Shown: one piece after another, positions 1 through 7,408 of the stretch
Position numbering within the stretch: the stretch's first letter is position 1
How the letters are laid out: the number at the start of each line of letters is the position of its first letter
From: Flavobacteriales bacterium
GTDB lineage: Bacteria; Bacteroidota; Bacteroidia; Flavobacteriales; UBA7312
Direction: 5' to 3'
Assembly (NCBI GenBank): GCA_016779995.1
Contig: JADHMO010000007.1
Location: forward strand, 1-64,000
Length of the DNA stretch: 64,000 nt
The notes under the pieces: generated by a model
Databases searched by the model: none
Seen by the model: only the letters and a program-made list of their open reading frames with translations
What the model was told of the DNA's origin: nothing
Program-made: the position numbers and the translations under genes

Positions 1-24
1 GAGGAAATTCCTTAAAATAAAACT

Positions 25-540
25 ATGAAAACGATACACGGACATTCTGAACGTCATCAAATGACTTTAGCTTTTTTAAAAAAGCACATGCCTACACAAT
101 CTAAAATTTTAGACTTAGGTACTCCTACGGATTTATCTAAACTAATCAATGACTATGGTTTTGTTCTACAAAACACCAATGGAGAAAACTTAGACACTGA
201 CTACCAAGCTTATCTAGATACTGGTGTAGATGTAGTTACTGCCTTTGAAATTTTTGAGCATATGTTGGCACCGTTTAATATTCTAAAAGACCTTAAAACC
301 GATAAATTAATCGCCTCTGTACCTTTGAATTTATGGTTTTCATCTGCCTACTGGGGAGCTGATGAGTGGGACAAACACTATCACGAATTTGAGAAGAAAC
401 AATTTGACTTCTTACTGGAACAAACGGGCTGGAAAATAAAGGACAGTGAAATGTGGGCGTCTTATAAGAATGAAATCGGTATCCGTCCACTACTGAGGCG
501 TTTTTACCCAAGATACTACATCGTCTATTGCGAACGATAG
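25..540 (+). CDS. Class I SAM-dependent methyltransferase-like protein
   Basis: A 171-residue protein with a short Rossmann-type methyltransferase core. Motif I is the stretch ILDLGTP near residues 28-34, and the post-I region contains DVVTAFEIFEHM near residues 69-80, which resembles the motif II region of methyltransferase type 11/23 domains. The glycine-rich loop is abbreviated (LGTPTD rather than GxGxG), so SAM binding is probable but not certain. There is no signal peptide or membrane segment, so it should be cytoplasmic. The substrate cannot be told from sequence. It ends just before a bidirectional hairpin terminator shared with the convergent neighbour. The upstream context lies outside the window. 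Confidence 0.7.
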   Translation: MKTIHGHSERHQMTLAFLKKHMPTQSKILDLGTPTDLSKLINDYGFVLQNTNGENLDTDYQAYLDTGVDVVTAFEIFEHMLAPFNILKDLKTDKLIASVPLNLWFSSAYWGADEWDKHYHEFEKKQFDFLLEQTGWKIKDSEMWASYKNEIGIRPLLRRFYPRYYIVYCER

Positions 541-548
541 ACCACAAA

Positions 549-573
549 AAAAGACCACTAAAAGTGGTCTTTT
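549..573. terminator. Bidirectional intrinsic terminator
   Basis: A perfect inverted repeat of 11 bases per arm (arms 549-559 and 563-573, loop AAA) with A-rich sequence on the left and T-rich sequence on the right. It lies between the convergent methyltransferase and TonB-C-like genes, so it can terminate both transcripts. Confidence 0.85.
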
Positions 574-596
574 CTATTATGTTTTATGTTGTATAT

Positions 597-1046
597 CTAG
601 TAATTTACAGAAGCCGAGAATTGTAACATTACTCTAGCTTTTTCACCGTTTTGGTAGCCTGGAAGAACGAAGTTCAAGCCTTCTACGGTTTCGGTAATCA
701 TAGTATTTAGTGTATTTTCTAAAGCAAGTTTTTCTTGCTCGTTTTCGGCATTAACAAAAACACCTCTTAGCAACTGAACGTTGGAAACGCTACCGTCTTT
801 TTCTACCACTAAGCTTATTACACATTTGGTAATTTTTCCAGTAGTTTCATCCAAAACAACAGCAGATTTAATGTAATCCGATAACTGCTTCATAGTGCAG
901 GGATAAGGTGCATCGGCATAGTTTGGGTCTTCACATTGTTGAAAAACAGGCATAACTTCAGCACGTCTTAAAATATCGTCTGAACTAGACTGGGCTAGAG
1001 AAACAAATGACAAAACTGTCAAGCAAAAAGCGAATATAACTTTCAT
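597..1046 (-). CDS. Secreted TonB C-terminal-like domain protein
   Basis: 149 residues with a classic signal peptide (hydrophobic residues 3-17 ending at SLAQ). The body resembles the TonB C-terminal domain as found in many small Bacteroidota periplasmic proteins: an AEVMPVFQQCED start, a central KDGSVSNVQLLRG strand-turn-strand near residues 84-96, and a terminal strand GEKARVMLQFSASV. It has no transmembrane anchor and no ExbB/D neighbours, so it is unlikely to be the energising TonB itself. Two cysteines near residues 38 and 50 could form a disulfide in the periplasm. It follows the E1 dehydrogenase gene by about 40 bp on the same strand. The role is unknown. Confidence 0.65.
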   Translation of the reverse strand: MKVIFAFCLTVLSFVSLAQSSSDDILRRAEVMPVFQQCEDPNYADAPYPCTMKQLSDYIKSAVVLDETTGKITKCVISLVVEKDGSVSNVQLLRGVFVNAENEQEKLALENTLNTMITETVEGLNFVLPGYQNGEKARVMLQFSASVNY

Positions 1047-1088
1047 AAATTTTGGGGTTTAAATGAATTTACAATTTACGAATATTTC

Positions 1089-3068
1089 TTAATAAGCCAA
1101 CAAGTCGTTTAGCTTTTGCTCAAAGCTTTGTTTAGCTAAGAAATTATCTTCTAGATTTTTAGCAAATGGTACAGCGGTATTCAGACTTGCCGAACGCATA
1201 ACTGGGGCGTCTAAGTATTCAAAACAATGTTCGCTAATCAATGCCGAAATATCAGCCCCAAAACCACCCATTTCGCAATCTTCGTGCAGTATAATGACTT
1301 TTGCTGTTTTCTGTACAGAAGCAAAAATGGTATCGGTATCTAGTGGCACTAAGGTGCGTAAATCTATGAGGTCGGCGGAGATATGTGGTTTTTTTTCCAA
1401 CACTTCCAATGCCCAATGTACACCTGCTCCGTAAGAAACAATGGTCACCTCTTGCCCCTCTTTTAGTAGATTGGCTTTGCCAATTTCTAGAGTATAATAA
1501 TCGTCATTAACCTCTTGATAGACACTACGGTACAAGGCTTTGTGCTCGAAGAACATGACTGGGTTAGGGTCTTCAATAGCTGCTGCTAATAAACCTTTGG
1601 CATCAGCAGGAAAGGCTGGATAAACTACCTTTAATCCGGGGGTATGCGTAAACCAAGCCTCATTGGATTGGGAATGAAATGGCCCTGCTCCTACACCAGC
1701 TCCTGTAGGCATACGTACCACTACATCGGCGGCTTGTCCCCAACGGTAGTGTACCTTAGCCAAATAATTGACAATGGGGTTAAATCCTGAGCTTACAAAA
1801 TCGGCAAACTGCATTTCCATAATGGCTTTATAGCCATTGATGGACAAGCCCATAGCGGCACTAACAATTGCCGATTCGCAAATGGGCGTATTGCGTACCC
1901 TTTCTTTGCCAAATTCATCAATGAAGCCATCTGTAATTTTAAACACGCCTCCATATTCGGCAATGTCTTGTCCCATCACTACGGTATTGGGGTACTTTTG
2001 CATAGACTGTTTTAAACCATCGGAAATGGCATCTACCATACGTATATTGGTGGTGGTGCTGTTGGCTGGTGGCTGTTCCTCAAAATCAAAAGGACTGTAC
2101 ATATCTGCCAATTCTTGCTCAGTACTAGATTTAATTTCTTCTTCAGCAAAGGCCGTATCCAAAGCACTATTAATGTCTGCTTTTATCTGTGCTTTGATGT
2201 CTTCTATCAGCTCGTTTGTAAGTAGCTTTTCTGATATTAAAAATTGTTCGTAATTGTGTACTGGGTCTTTGTCTTGCCACTTGTCAAACTTCTCTTGAGG
2301 AACGTATTTTGTACCTGAGGCTTCTTCGTGTCCCCTCATTCTAAAGGTCATACACTCCAACAATACAGGCTTAGGTTTTTTTTGTATTTCTGCCCTTAAC
2401 TGAGAAATAGTTCTGTACACTTCCAAAAGGTTATTGCCGTCTATGGTATAGCTTTCCATACCAAAGCCTTTGCCTTTATCGGCTATTTGTTGGCATCTGA
2501 ATTGTTCATTGGTAGGTGTTGACAAGCCGTAGCCGTTATTTTCTACAATAAAGATAACGGGCAAATCCCAAACGGCGGCTACATTCAAAGCCTCGTGAAA
2601 ATCGCCCTCAGATGTACCTCCTTCTCCAGTAAATACAGCTGTGACTTGTTTGTTGTCTTTAAGTTTATTGGCTAAGGCTATACCGTCTGCTACACCCAAT
2701 TGAGGGCCTAGATGCGATATCATACCGACTACCTTATGTTCCTGACTGCCAAAATGAAAAGAACGGTCTCTACCCTTAGTAAAGCCGTTCATCTTACCTT
2801 GAAACTGAGAAAACAAACGATTTAAAGGAACGCCTTTAGTGGTAAAAACACCTAGGTTTCTGTGCATAGGCAAAATGTATTCTTCTTGTTCCAAAGCCGA
2901 AGAAACACCAACAGCGATGGCTTCTTGGCCTATACCAGAAAACCATTTGGATATCTTGCCTTGACGTAACAGAATGAGCATCTTCTCCTCTATCATTCGC
3001 GGCTTAAGAATGGATTTGTACAAGTCCAAAAGTTGCTCGTCAGGGATACCTTTTCTATTGAATACCAT
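1089..3068 (-). CDS. Fused alpha/beta E1 of a 2-oxoacid dehydrogenase (branched-chain type)
   Basis: 659 residues joining the two E1 subunits in one chain. Residues 1-320 are the alpha-type thiamine diphosphate domain, with the TPP/Mg motif starting GEGGTSEGDFHEA at 148 and ending at the NN pair 177-178. Residues 340-659 are the beta-type transketolase pyrimidine and C-terminal domains (GQDIAEYGGVF, MPTGAGVGAGPFHSQ). It should decarboxylate a 2-oxoacid and reductively acylate the lipoyl group of an E2. The family is usually annotated as 2-oxoisovalerate dehydrogenase, but branched-chain versus other 2-oxoacid specificity cannot be set here. No E2 or E3 lies nearby. Fused E1 forms of this length are common in Bacteroidota. 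The first GDG of the TPP motif reads GEG. Confidence 0.9.
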   Translation of the reverse strand: MVFNRKGIPDEQLLDLYKSILKPRMIEEKMLILLRQGKISKWFSGIGQEAIAVGVSSALEQEEYILPMHRNLGVFTTKGVPLNRLFSQFQGKMNGFTKGRDRSFHFGSQEHKVVGMISHLGPQLGVADGIALANKLKDNKQVTAVFTGEGGTSEGDFHEALNVAAVWDLPVIFIVENNGYGLSTPTNEQFRCQQIADKGKGFGMESYTIDGNNLLEVYRTISQLRAEIQKKPKPVLLECMTFRMRGHEEASGTKYVPQEKFDKWQDKDPVHNYEQFLISEKLLTNELIEDIKAQIKADINSALDTAFAEEEIKSSTEQELADMYSPFDFEEQPPANSTTTNIRMVDAISDGLKQSMQKYPNTVVMGQDIAEYGGVFKITDGFIDEFGKERVRNTPICESAIVSAAMGLSINGYKAIMEMQFADFVSSGFNPIVNYLAKVHYRWGQAADVVVRMPTGAGVGAGPFHSQSNEAWFTHTPGLKVVYPAFPADAKGLLAAAIEDPNPVMFFEHKALYRSVYQEVNDDYYTLEIGKANLLKEGQEVTIVSYGAGVHWALEVLEKKPHISADLIDLRTLVPLDTDTIFASVQKTAKVIILHEDCEMGGFGADISALISEHCFEYLDAPVMRSASLNTAVPFAKNLEDNFLAKQSFEQKLNDLLAY

Positions 3069-3112
3069 AAAACTTTATTCCTTCATTAAGTGAGTAAAAA
3101 TAGAATAATTCG

Positions 3113-3120
3113 TTACTTTG
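3113..3120 (+). promoter_or_regulatory. Putative -7 box for the small Cys-rich gene
   Basis: TTACTTTG matches the Bacteroidota -7 consensus TAnnTTTG at all but one fixed position and lies 18 nt upstream of the ATG at 3139. No clear -33 TTTG is seen at the normal distance. Confidence 0.4.
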
Positions 3121-3138
3121 TGCAATAAATTTCATGCA

Positions 3139-3255
3139 ATGAATTGGGAAAATATCATTATCATACTTTTAGTGCTTTCGGCTGTAGTTTATCTGATTAA
3201 AACTTTGAGAAAGCCTAAATCCAATTGTGGCGACGATAGTTGTAATTGTGAATAA
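3139..3255 (+). CDS. Small FeoB-associated-type Cys-rich membrane protein
   Basis: A 38-residue protein: one N-terminal membrane helix (about residues 5-20, very rich in Ile, Leu and Val), a basic stretch KTLRKPK, then a Cys-rich tail NCGDDSCNCE with three cysteines at 30, 35 and 37. This is the architecture of the FeoB-associated Cys-rich membrane protein family, thought to accompany ferrous iron transporters. Here no feoA or feoB is present. It ends 3 bp before the LTA-synthase-family gene and is probably cotranscribed with it. A -7-like box lies 18 nt upstream. Family assignment rests on architecture only because the protein is so short. Confidence 0.6.
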   Translation: MNWENIIIILLVLSAVVYLIKTLRKPKSNCGDDSCNCE

Positions 3256-3258
3256 ACT

Positions 3259-5082
3259 ATGAGTATTTCTCACTTACTTACTTTTCTAAAAAAGGTCTTA
3301 ACCTTATGTCTTATTTATAGCTTAAGTCGGTTAGCATTTTATTTCTATAATTTTTCTGATAGTGAAGTAAGTCATCTATTTTTAGCATTCCTAGAGGGCA
3401 TTCGCTTCGATATATCGGCTATTTTGTATATCAACCTACCCCTTGTGTTGCTATTCATTATTCACTACATTTTACCCCAATCCAAGATTTACAATCGTTT
3501 TATAAGTGCTGTTTTTATTCTAGTCAATACGCCCTTTATACTTCTCAACAACATCGATATTGTCTTTTACGCTTTTAACCTCAAACGCAGTACCATAGAC
3601 TTTTTTAGCTTCATCACTAAAGACGATTTTTTTGGTGTTTACCTCAAGTATATCTTAGAATACTGGCCCGTAACTTTGTTGTTCATGGCACAAATGCTAG
3701 TGTTGTGTTATACACTAAAGCTACCTAAAGCTATTCAGCGTAAACCCATGGACCTCCTACTCCTTGTTTTTCTCGTTGGTAGTATCGTCTTGGGCTTAAG
3801 AGGTGGCACTCAACTCAAACCCATCAAAACCATTAATGCTGGTGTGCTTTCTTCTTGTAACGAGTCCGATTTGGTGCTGAATACGCCTTTTACAATACTT
3901 CATTCTTACCAACAAAATAGCTTGCAAGCTTATACTTACTTTGATGCCGACCAAACTAATTATTACAATACCCTTCACCGTTACGAATCCGATGGCTTCA
4001 GCAAACAAAATGTCGTTATCATCATCTTAGAGAGTTTCTCTAAAGAATTTGTAGGCTATTATAACGACGGTCAAGGCTATACCCCTTTTCTGGATAGCTT
4101 AATGTCCACAGGATTGGTCACACAAAATGCCTATGCCAATGGCGTACGTTCTATAGAAGCATTACCTGCTATTACTGCCTCTATTCCTTCGCTAATGACA
4201 GAGCCATTCATCACTTCATCTTATGCCAATAACAACTACACTAGCATAGCGTCTATCTTGTCTAAAGAAGACTATCACACCTCCTTTTTTCACGGTGGAC
4301 AAAAAGGAACTATGGGCTTTTATGAATTTTCTAAAAAGGCTGGATTTACCGACTATCACGGTAGAGAAGAATTCAATGACGATAGGCATTACGATAAGCA
4401 TTGGGGTATATATGACGAGCCTTTTTTCTCCTATTTTGCTAAGCAATTAAATACCATTGAGAAGCCATTTCTAAGTGTCTTTTTCTCTCTCACTTCTCAC
4501 CCACCATACCACATACCAGCAAAGTACGAAAACCGATTTCCTAAAGGGGAATTGGATATACACGAAAGTATAGCCTATTCCGATAATGCCCTAAGAACAT
4601 TTTTCCAAACTGCCCAACAGATGGATTGGTTCGATAACACCTTATTTGTCATCACTGCTGACCATACTTCGCCCCTTTCTAACAAGCTAGCTTACAAAAA
4701 TAAAATCGGTAGATATGCTGTGCCTCTGCTATTTTGGAAAAGCGATAGCACACTAAAAGGTTCAGTTGAAAATACTAGCCAACACATAGACATCTTACCC
4801 ACCGTATTGGACTTGATAGGATATGAGCAAGAATTTTTTAGCTTTGGTCAATCAATATTACAAGGACAAGACTTGGCTGTATCCTTTCTAAAAAACGAAT
4901 ACCTAATGATAACACAAGATGGATATCTAGTGAATAAAGACGAAGTCTATACCACCTATAAGGATAAAACATTGAAAGAGAGTATGCCCAATTCTCCTGC
5001 TCTTGTCAATCGGTTAAAAGCTATCAAACAAGGCTTTAATAACTCTATGATTACTAACCAAATGAGTGTCTATGAAAATTAG
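3259..5082 (+). CDS. LTA synthase/sulfatase-family membrane phosphotransferase
   Basis: 607 residues. About five membrane helices occupy residues 5-185, followed by an extracytoplasmic sulfatase/alkaline-phosphatase-fold domain from about 245. Visible metal-site residues are E258 (ILESFS), H345 (FFHGG), the W-G-x-Y-D-E motif at 382-387, H414 (TSHPPY) and D468-H469. The family transfers phosphoglycerol or related phospho-alcohols from phospholipid to a periplasmic acceptor, releasing diacylglycerol. The residue at the expected nucleophile position seems to be S298 (RSIE), not the Thr of Gram-positive LtaS; this alignment is by eye. The gene overlaps the lipid kinase by 11 nt. The acceptor is unknown, and a Gram-negative cell makes no lipoteichoic acid, so the product must be something else. 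Confidence 0.8.
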   Translation: MSISHLLTFLKKVLTLCLIYSLSRLAFYFYNFSDSEVSHLFLAFLEGIRFDISAILYINLPLVLLFIIHYILPQSKIYNRFISAVFILVNTPFILLNNIDIVFYAFNLKRSTIDFFSFITKDDFFGVYLKYILEYWPVTLLFMAQMLVLCYTLKLPKAIQRKPMDLLLLVFLVGSIVLGLRGGTQLKPIKTINAGVLSSCNESDLVLNTPFTILHSYQQNSLQAYTYFDADQTNYYNTLHRYESDGFSKQNVVIIILESFSKEFVGYYNDGQGYTPFLDSLMSTGLVTQNAYANGVRSIEALPAITASIPSLMTEPFITSSYANNNYTSIASILSKEDYHTSFFHGGQKGTMGFYEFSKKAGFTDYHGREEFNDDRHYDKHWGIYDEPFFSYFAKQLNTIEKPFLSVFFSLTSHPPYHIPAKYENRFPKGELDIHESIAYSDNALRTFFQTAQQMDWFDNTLFVITADHTSPLSNKLAYKNKIGRYAVPLLFWKSDSTLKGSVENTSQHIDILPTVLDLIGYEQEFFSFGQSILQGQDLAVSFLKNEYLMITQDGYLVNKDEVYTTYKDKTLKESMPNSPALVNRLKAIKQGFNNSMITNQMSVYEN

Positions 5083-5944
5083 ATTTATCATCAATCCCAT
5101 CTCTGGTAAAGCCCAACATAAAGGTATAGAAAGTCGCATTGAAAAGCACCTTGACTTGAACAAATTTGATTTTGACTATTTCTATACTGAAAGAGCAAAA
5201 CATGCTACCGAATTGGCGCAACAAGCAGTAAAAGATAAGATAGATGTGGTAGTAGCCGTTGGTGGCGATGGCACTATGCACGAATGTGCTAAGGGATTAT
5301 TAGGAAGTCAAACGGCTTTAGCAGTACTGCCTTGTGGTTCTGGTAATGGTTTTGCTTTTCATTTTGGTATGGAAAGGGACATTGACAAAGCCATTAAGCA
5401 ACTTAACATTTCGGATTTCAAAATCATAGATAGCTGCACAGCTAACGGACTGCCCTTTTTTAACGTTTCTGGTGTAGGCTTCGATGCTCATATCGCTCAC
5501 CTTTTTGCAACGACTAAGGTAAGGGGCTTTTCATCTTACGTCAAATTGGTCTTGCGTGAGTGTGCCAACTACCCAGCTCAAGATTATATCCTAGAATACG
5601 ATGGTAAAAAAGAAGTGTATAATGCTGTCATCATTTCATGGGCCAATGCGACTCAGTTTGGAAATGGTGCTCAGATATCGCCTGAAAGTAAAGTAGATGA
5701 TGGTTTAACAGAAATTTGTGTCTTGAAAGACTTTAGACGTTATCTAGTCCCTGTATTGTTGTATCGTCTATTTACAGGCAAAATACACCAGTCTAAATAC
5801 ATGACTATCATCAAAACCAAAAGCATAACAATAAGTTGTCAAAATGGCCAAAGCCACCTCGATGGTGAAGGGCACGACCTTGGCAAAAAAATACACATAG
5901 ATACCCGTCCTAAAACATTAAAAGTATTTATTCCTTATGGCTAA
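5072..5944 (+). CDS. Diacylglycerol/lipid kinase (DgkB/YegS/BmrU family)
   Basis: 290 residues from the ATG at 5072; a GTG at 5066 is a possible but less likely start. The N-terminal motif IINPISGKA and the ATP-binding motif GGDGT at residues 64-68 define the DAGK catalytic family. A further PCGSGNGFA loop (about 90-98) and the C-terminal DGEGHDLG segment fit the two-domain YegS fold. It should phosphorylate diacylglycerol or another lipid alcohol with ATP on the inner membrane face. It overlaps the upstream phosphoglycerol transferase gene by 11 nt and the downstream SUI1 gene by 8 nt, so the three are translated from one mRNA. The lipid substrate (diacylglycerol, sphingoid base or other) is not determined by sequence. 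Confidence 0.85.
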   Translation: MKIRFIINPISGKAQHKGIESRIEKHLDLNKFDFDYFYTERAKHATELAQQAVKDKIDVVVAVGGDGTMHECAKGLLGSQTALAVLPCGSGNGFAFHFGMERDIDKAIKQLNISDFKIIDSCTANGLPFFNVSGVGFDAHIAHLFATTKVRGFSSYVKLVLRECANYPAQDYILEYDGKKEVYNAVIISWANATQFGNGAQISPESKVDDGLTEICVLKDFRRYLVPVLLYRLFTGKIHQSKYMTIIKTKSITISCQNGQSHLDGEGHDLGKKIHIDTRPKTLKVFIPYG

Positions 5945-6275
5945 AAAGAAGAAAAATAAAATCGGCGTAATGTATTCTACCAATTCCAATTTTGAGTACG
6001 AATACGAAAGCGAAGAAGAAACACTAGCTATCGAAAATCAACGCTTAGAAGTTTGGATTGATAAAAAAAATAGAGGCGGTAAAGTGGCTACTATCGTCAA
6101 AGGTTTTGTAGGTCAAGAGAGTGACTTAAAAGACTTAGGAAAAGCTCTAAAATCGGCATGTGGTGTGGGTGGTAGTGCCAAAAATGGAGAAATCATTATT
6201 CAAGGTAATGTTCGAGATAAAGTAATGGAACTACTGCAAAAGAAAGGCTATCACTGTAAACGAGTGGGTGCTTAA
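5937..6275 (+). CDS. eIF1/SUI1-family translation factor (YciH-like)
   Basis: 112 residues: a Lys-rich N-terminus (MAKKKKNK), an acidic linker, and a SUI1 domain over about 35-110 with the family signatures NRGGKVATIVKGF, LKSACGVGGSAKNGEIIIQG and HCKRVG. Family members bind the small ribosomal subunit and influence initiation fidelity; the bacterial YciH group is little characterised. It overlaps the lipid kinase by 8 nt upstream and meets bshA tail to tail with a 4-bp overlap. Co-expression with lipid genes may simply be economy of packing. Confidence 0.85.
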   Translation: MAKKKKNKIGVMYSTNSNFEYEYESEEETLAIENQRLEVWIDKKNRGGKVATIVKGFVGQESDLKDLGKALKSACGVGGSAKNGEIIIQGNVRDKVMELLQKKGYHCKRVGA

Positions 6276-7408
6276 TGCTTTACTAGAGAAAGGTATAACT
6301 TCTCATATACAGGCACTATCTTGTTAAGCTCGAAGTTTTGGGAATGCTCTAAGGCATTGGTTTTAAAACGGGCTAAAGTGTCTTTGTCTTTAAGGATAGA
6401 CAATACACTAGCTATCATACCCTCAATATCCCCTACTTCATTTAAAAAACCCGTTACACCATTTTTGTTGACCTCTGGCAAACCACCAACATTGGAAGAT
6501 ACTACCGCTACTGCTGATGCCATAGCTTCAAGAGCTACCAAACCAAAACTTTCTTTTTCAGAAGGTAAAAGGAAAACATCCGATATGCTTGTTATCTGTT
6601 CTATACGCTTGGATTTACCCAAAAAGAAAACCTTATCGGAAATGCCTAGTTCTCTAGCTAAATTTTTTACTTGATGCAATTCAGGACCATCGCCAACCAT
6701 TAGTAGCTTGGCAGACAATTGCTGTTGTACACCTTCAAAAATACGAATGACATCGTCCACCCGCTTGACTTTTCTGAAGTTAGAAATATGAGTGATTATC
6801 ACTTCGTCCTTTTCAGCAAATTGAGCTCTCAATTCAATATCCTCAGCAAAACGGTATAAAGTAGGGTCTATGAAGTTGGGAATAACTTCTATATTCTTTT
6901 TGATATCAAAAAATTGATAGGTATCCTCTTTTAAACTTTCCGAAACAGCCGTCACCGCATCGGATTGGTTTATGGCAAATTCTATGACTGGCTGAAAAGA
7001 TTTATCCTTGCCCAATAAAGTAATATCCGTACCGTGTAAAGTGGTAATAAAAGGTAAATCTATATTTTTGGTCTTCAATATTTGTTGGGCAGAAAAGGCT
7101 GCCGAAGCGTGTGGTATAGCATAATGCACATGCAAAATATCTAACTTTTGATTGATAGCAACATCTACCAATTTACTAGAGAGTAACAATTCGTAAGGAG
7201 CGTATTCAAATAGTGGATAGTCAGATACAGATACTTCGTGATAATACATGTTTTTAGTAAACCAATCCATTCGAACGGGCTTACTGTATGTAATGAAGTG
7301 TATTTCATGTCCTTTTTCAGCCAAGGCCTTACCTAGTTCAGTAGCCACAATACCACTACCACCAAAGGTAGGATAACAAACTAAACCTATTTTTAACGAT
7401 TTGTGCAT
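6272..7408 (-). CDS. bshA: N-acetyl-alpha-D-glucosaminyl L-malate synthase (bacillithiol)
   Basis: 378 residues, GT4-family GT-B fold. The N-terminus KIGLVCYPTFGGSGIVATELG (residues 5-25), the DILHVHYAIPHA segment and the C-terminal ESFGLVALEAMA donor-binding motif are diagnostic of BshA. The enzyme joins GlcNAc from UDP-GlcNAc to L-malate, the first step of bacillithiol synthesis. ATG at 7408 was chosen over the TTG at 7411: it overlaps the upstream stop codon as TGATG, giving translational coupling with the GH3/beta-lactamase gene. bshB and bshC are not in the window. Confidence 0.9.
   Translation of the reverse strand: MHKSLKIGLVCYPTFGGSGIVATELGKALAEKGHEIHFITYSKPVRMDWFTKNMYYHEVSVSDYPLFEYAPYELLLSSKLVDVAINQKLDILHVHYAIPHASAAFSAQQILKTKNIDLPFITTLHGTDITLLGKDKSFQPVIEFAINQSDAVTAVSESLKEDTYQFFDIKKNIEVIPNFIDPTLYRFAEDIELRAQFAEKDEVIITHISNFRKVKRVDDVIRIFEGVQQQLSAKLLMVGDGPELHQVKNLARELGISDKVFFLGKSKRIEQITSISDVFLLPSEKESFGLVALEAMASAVAVVSSNVGGLPEVNKNGVTGFLNEVGDIEGMIASVLSILKDKDTLARFKTNALEHSQNFELNKIVPVYEKLYLSLVKH

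Noticed and set aside
1837-2253. 138-residue open frame opposite the E1 dehydrogenase gene
   Set aside because: It lies fully inside a well-conserved enzyme gene and has no family resemblance.
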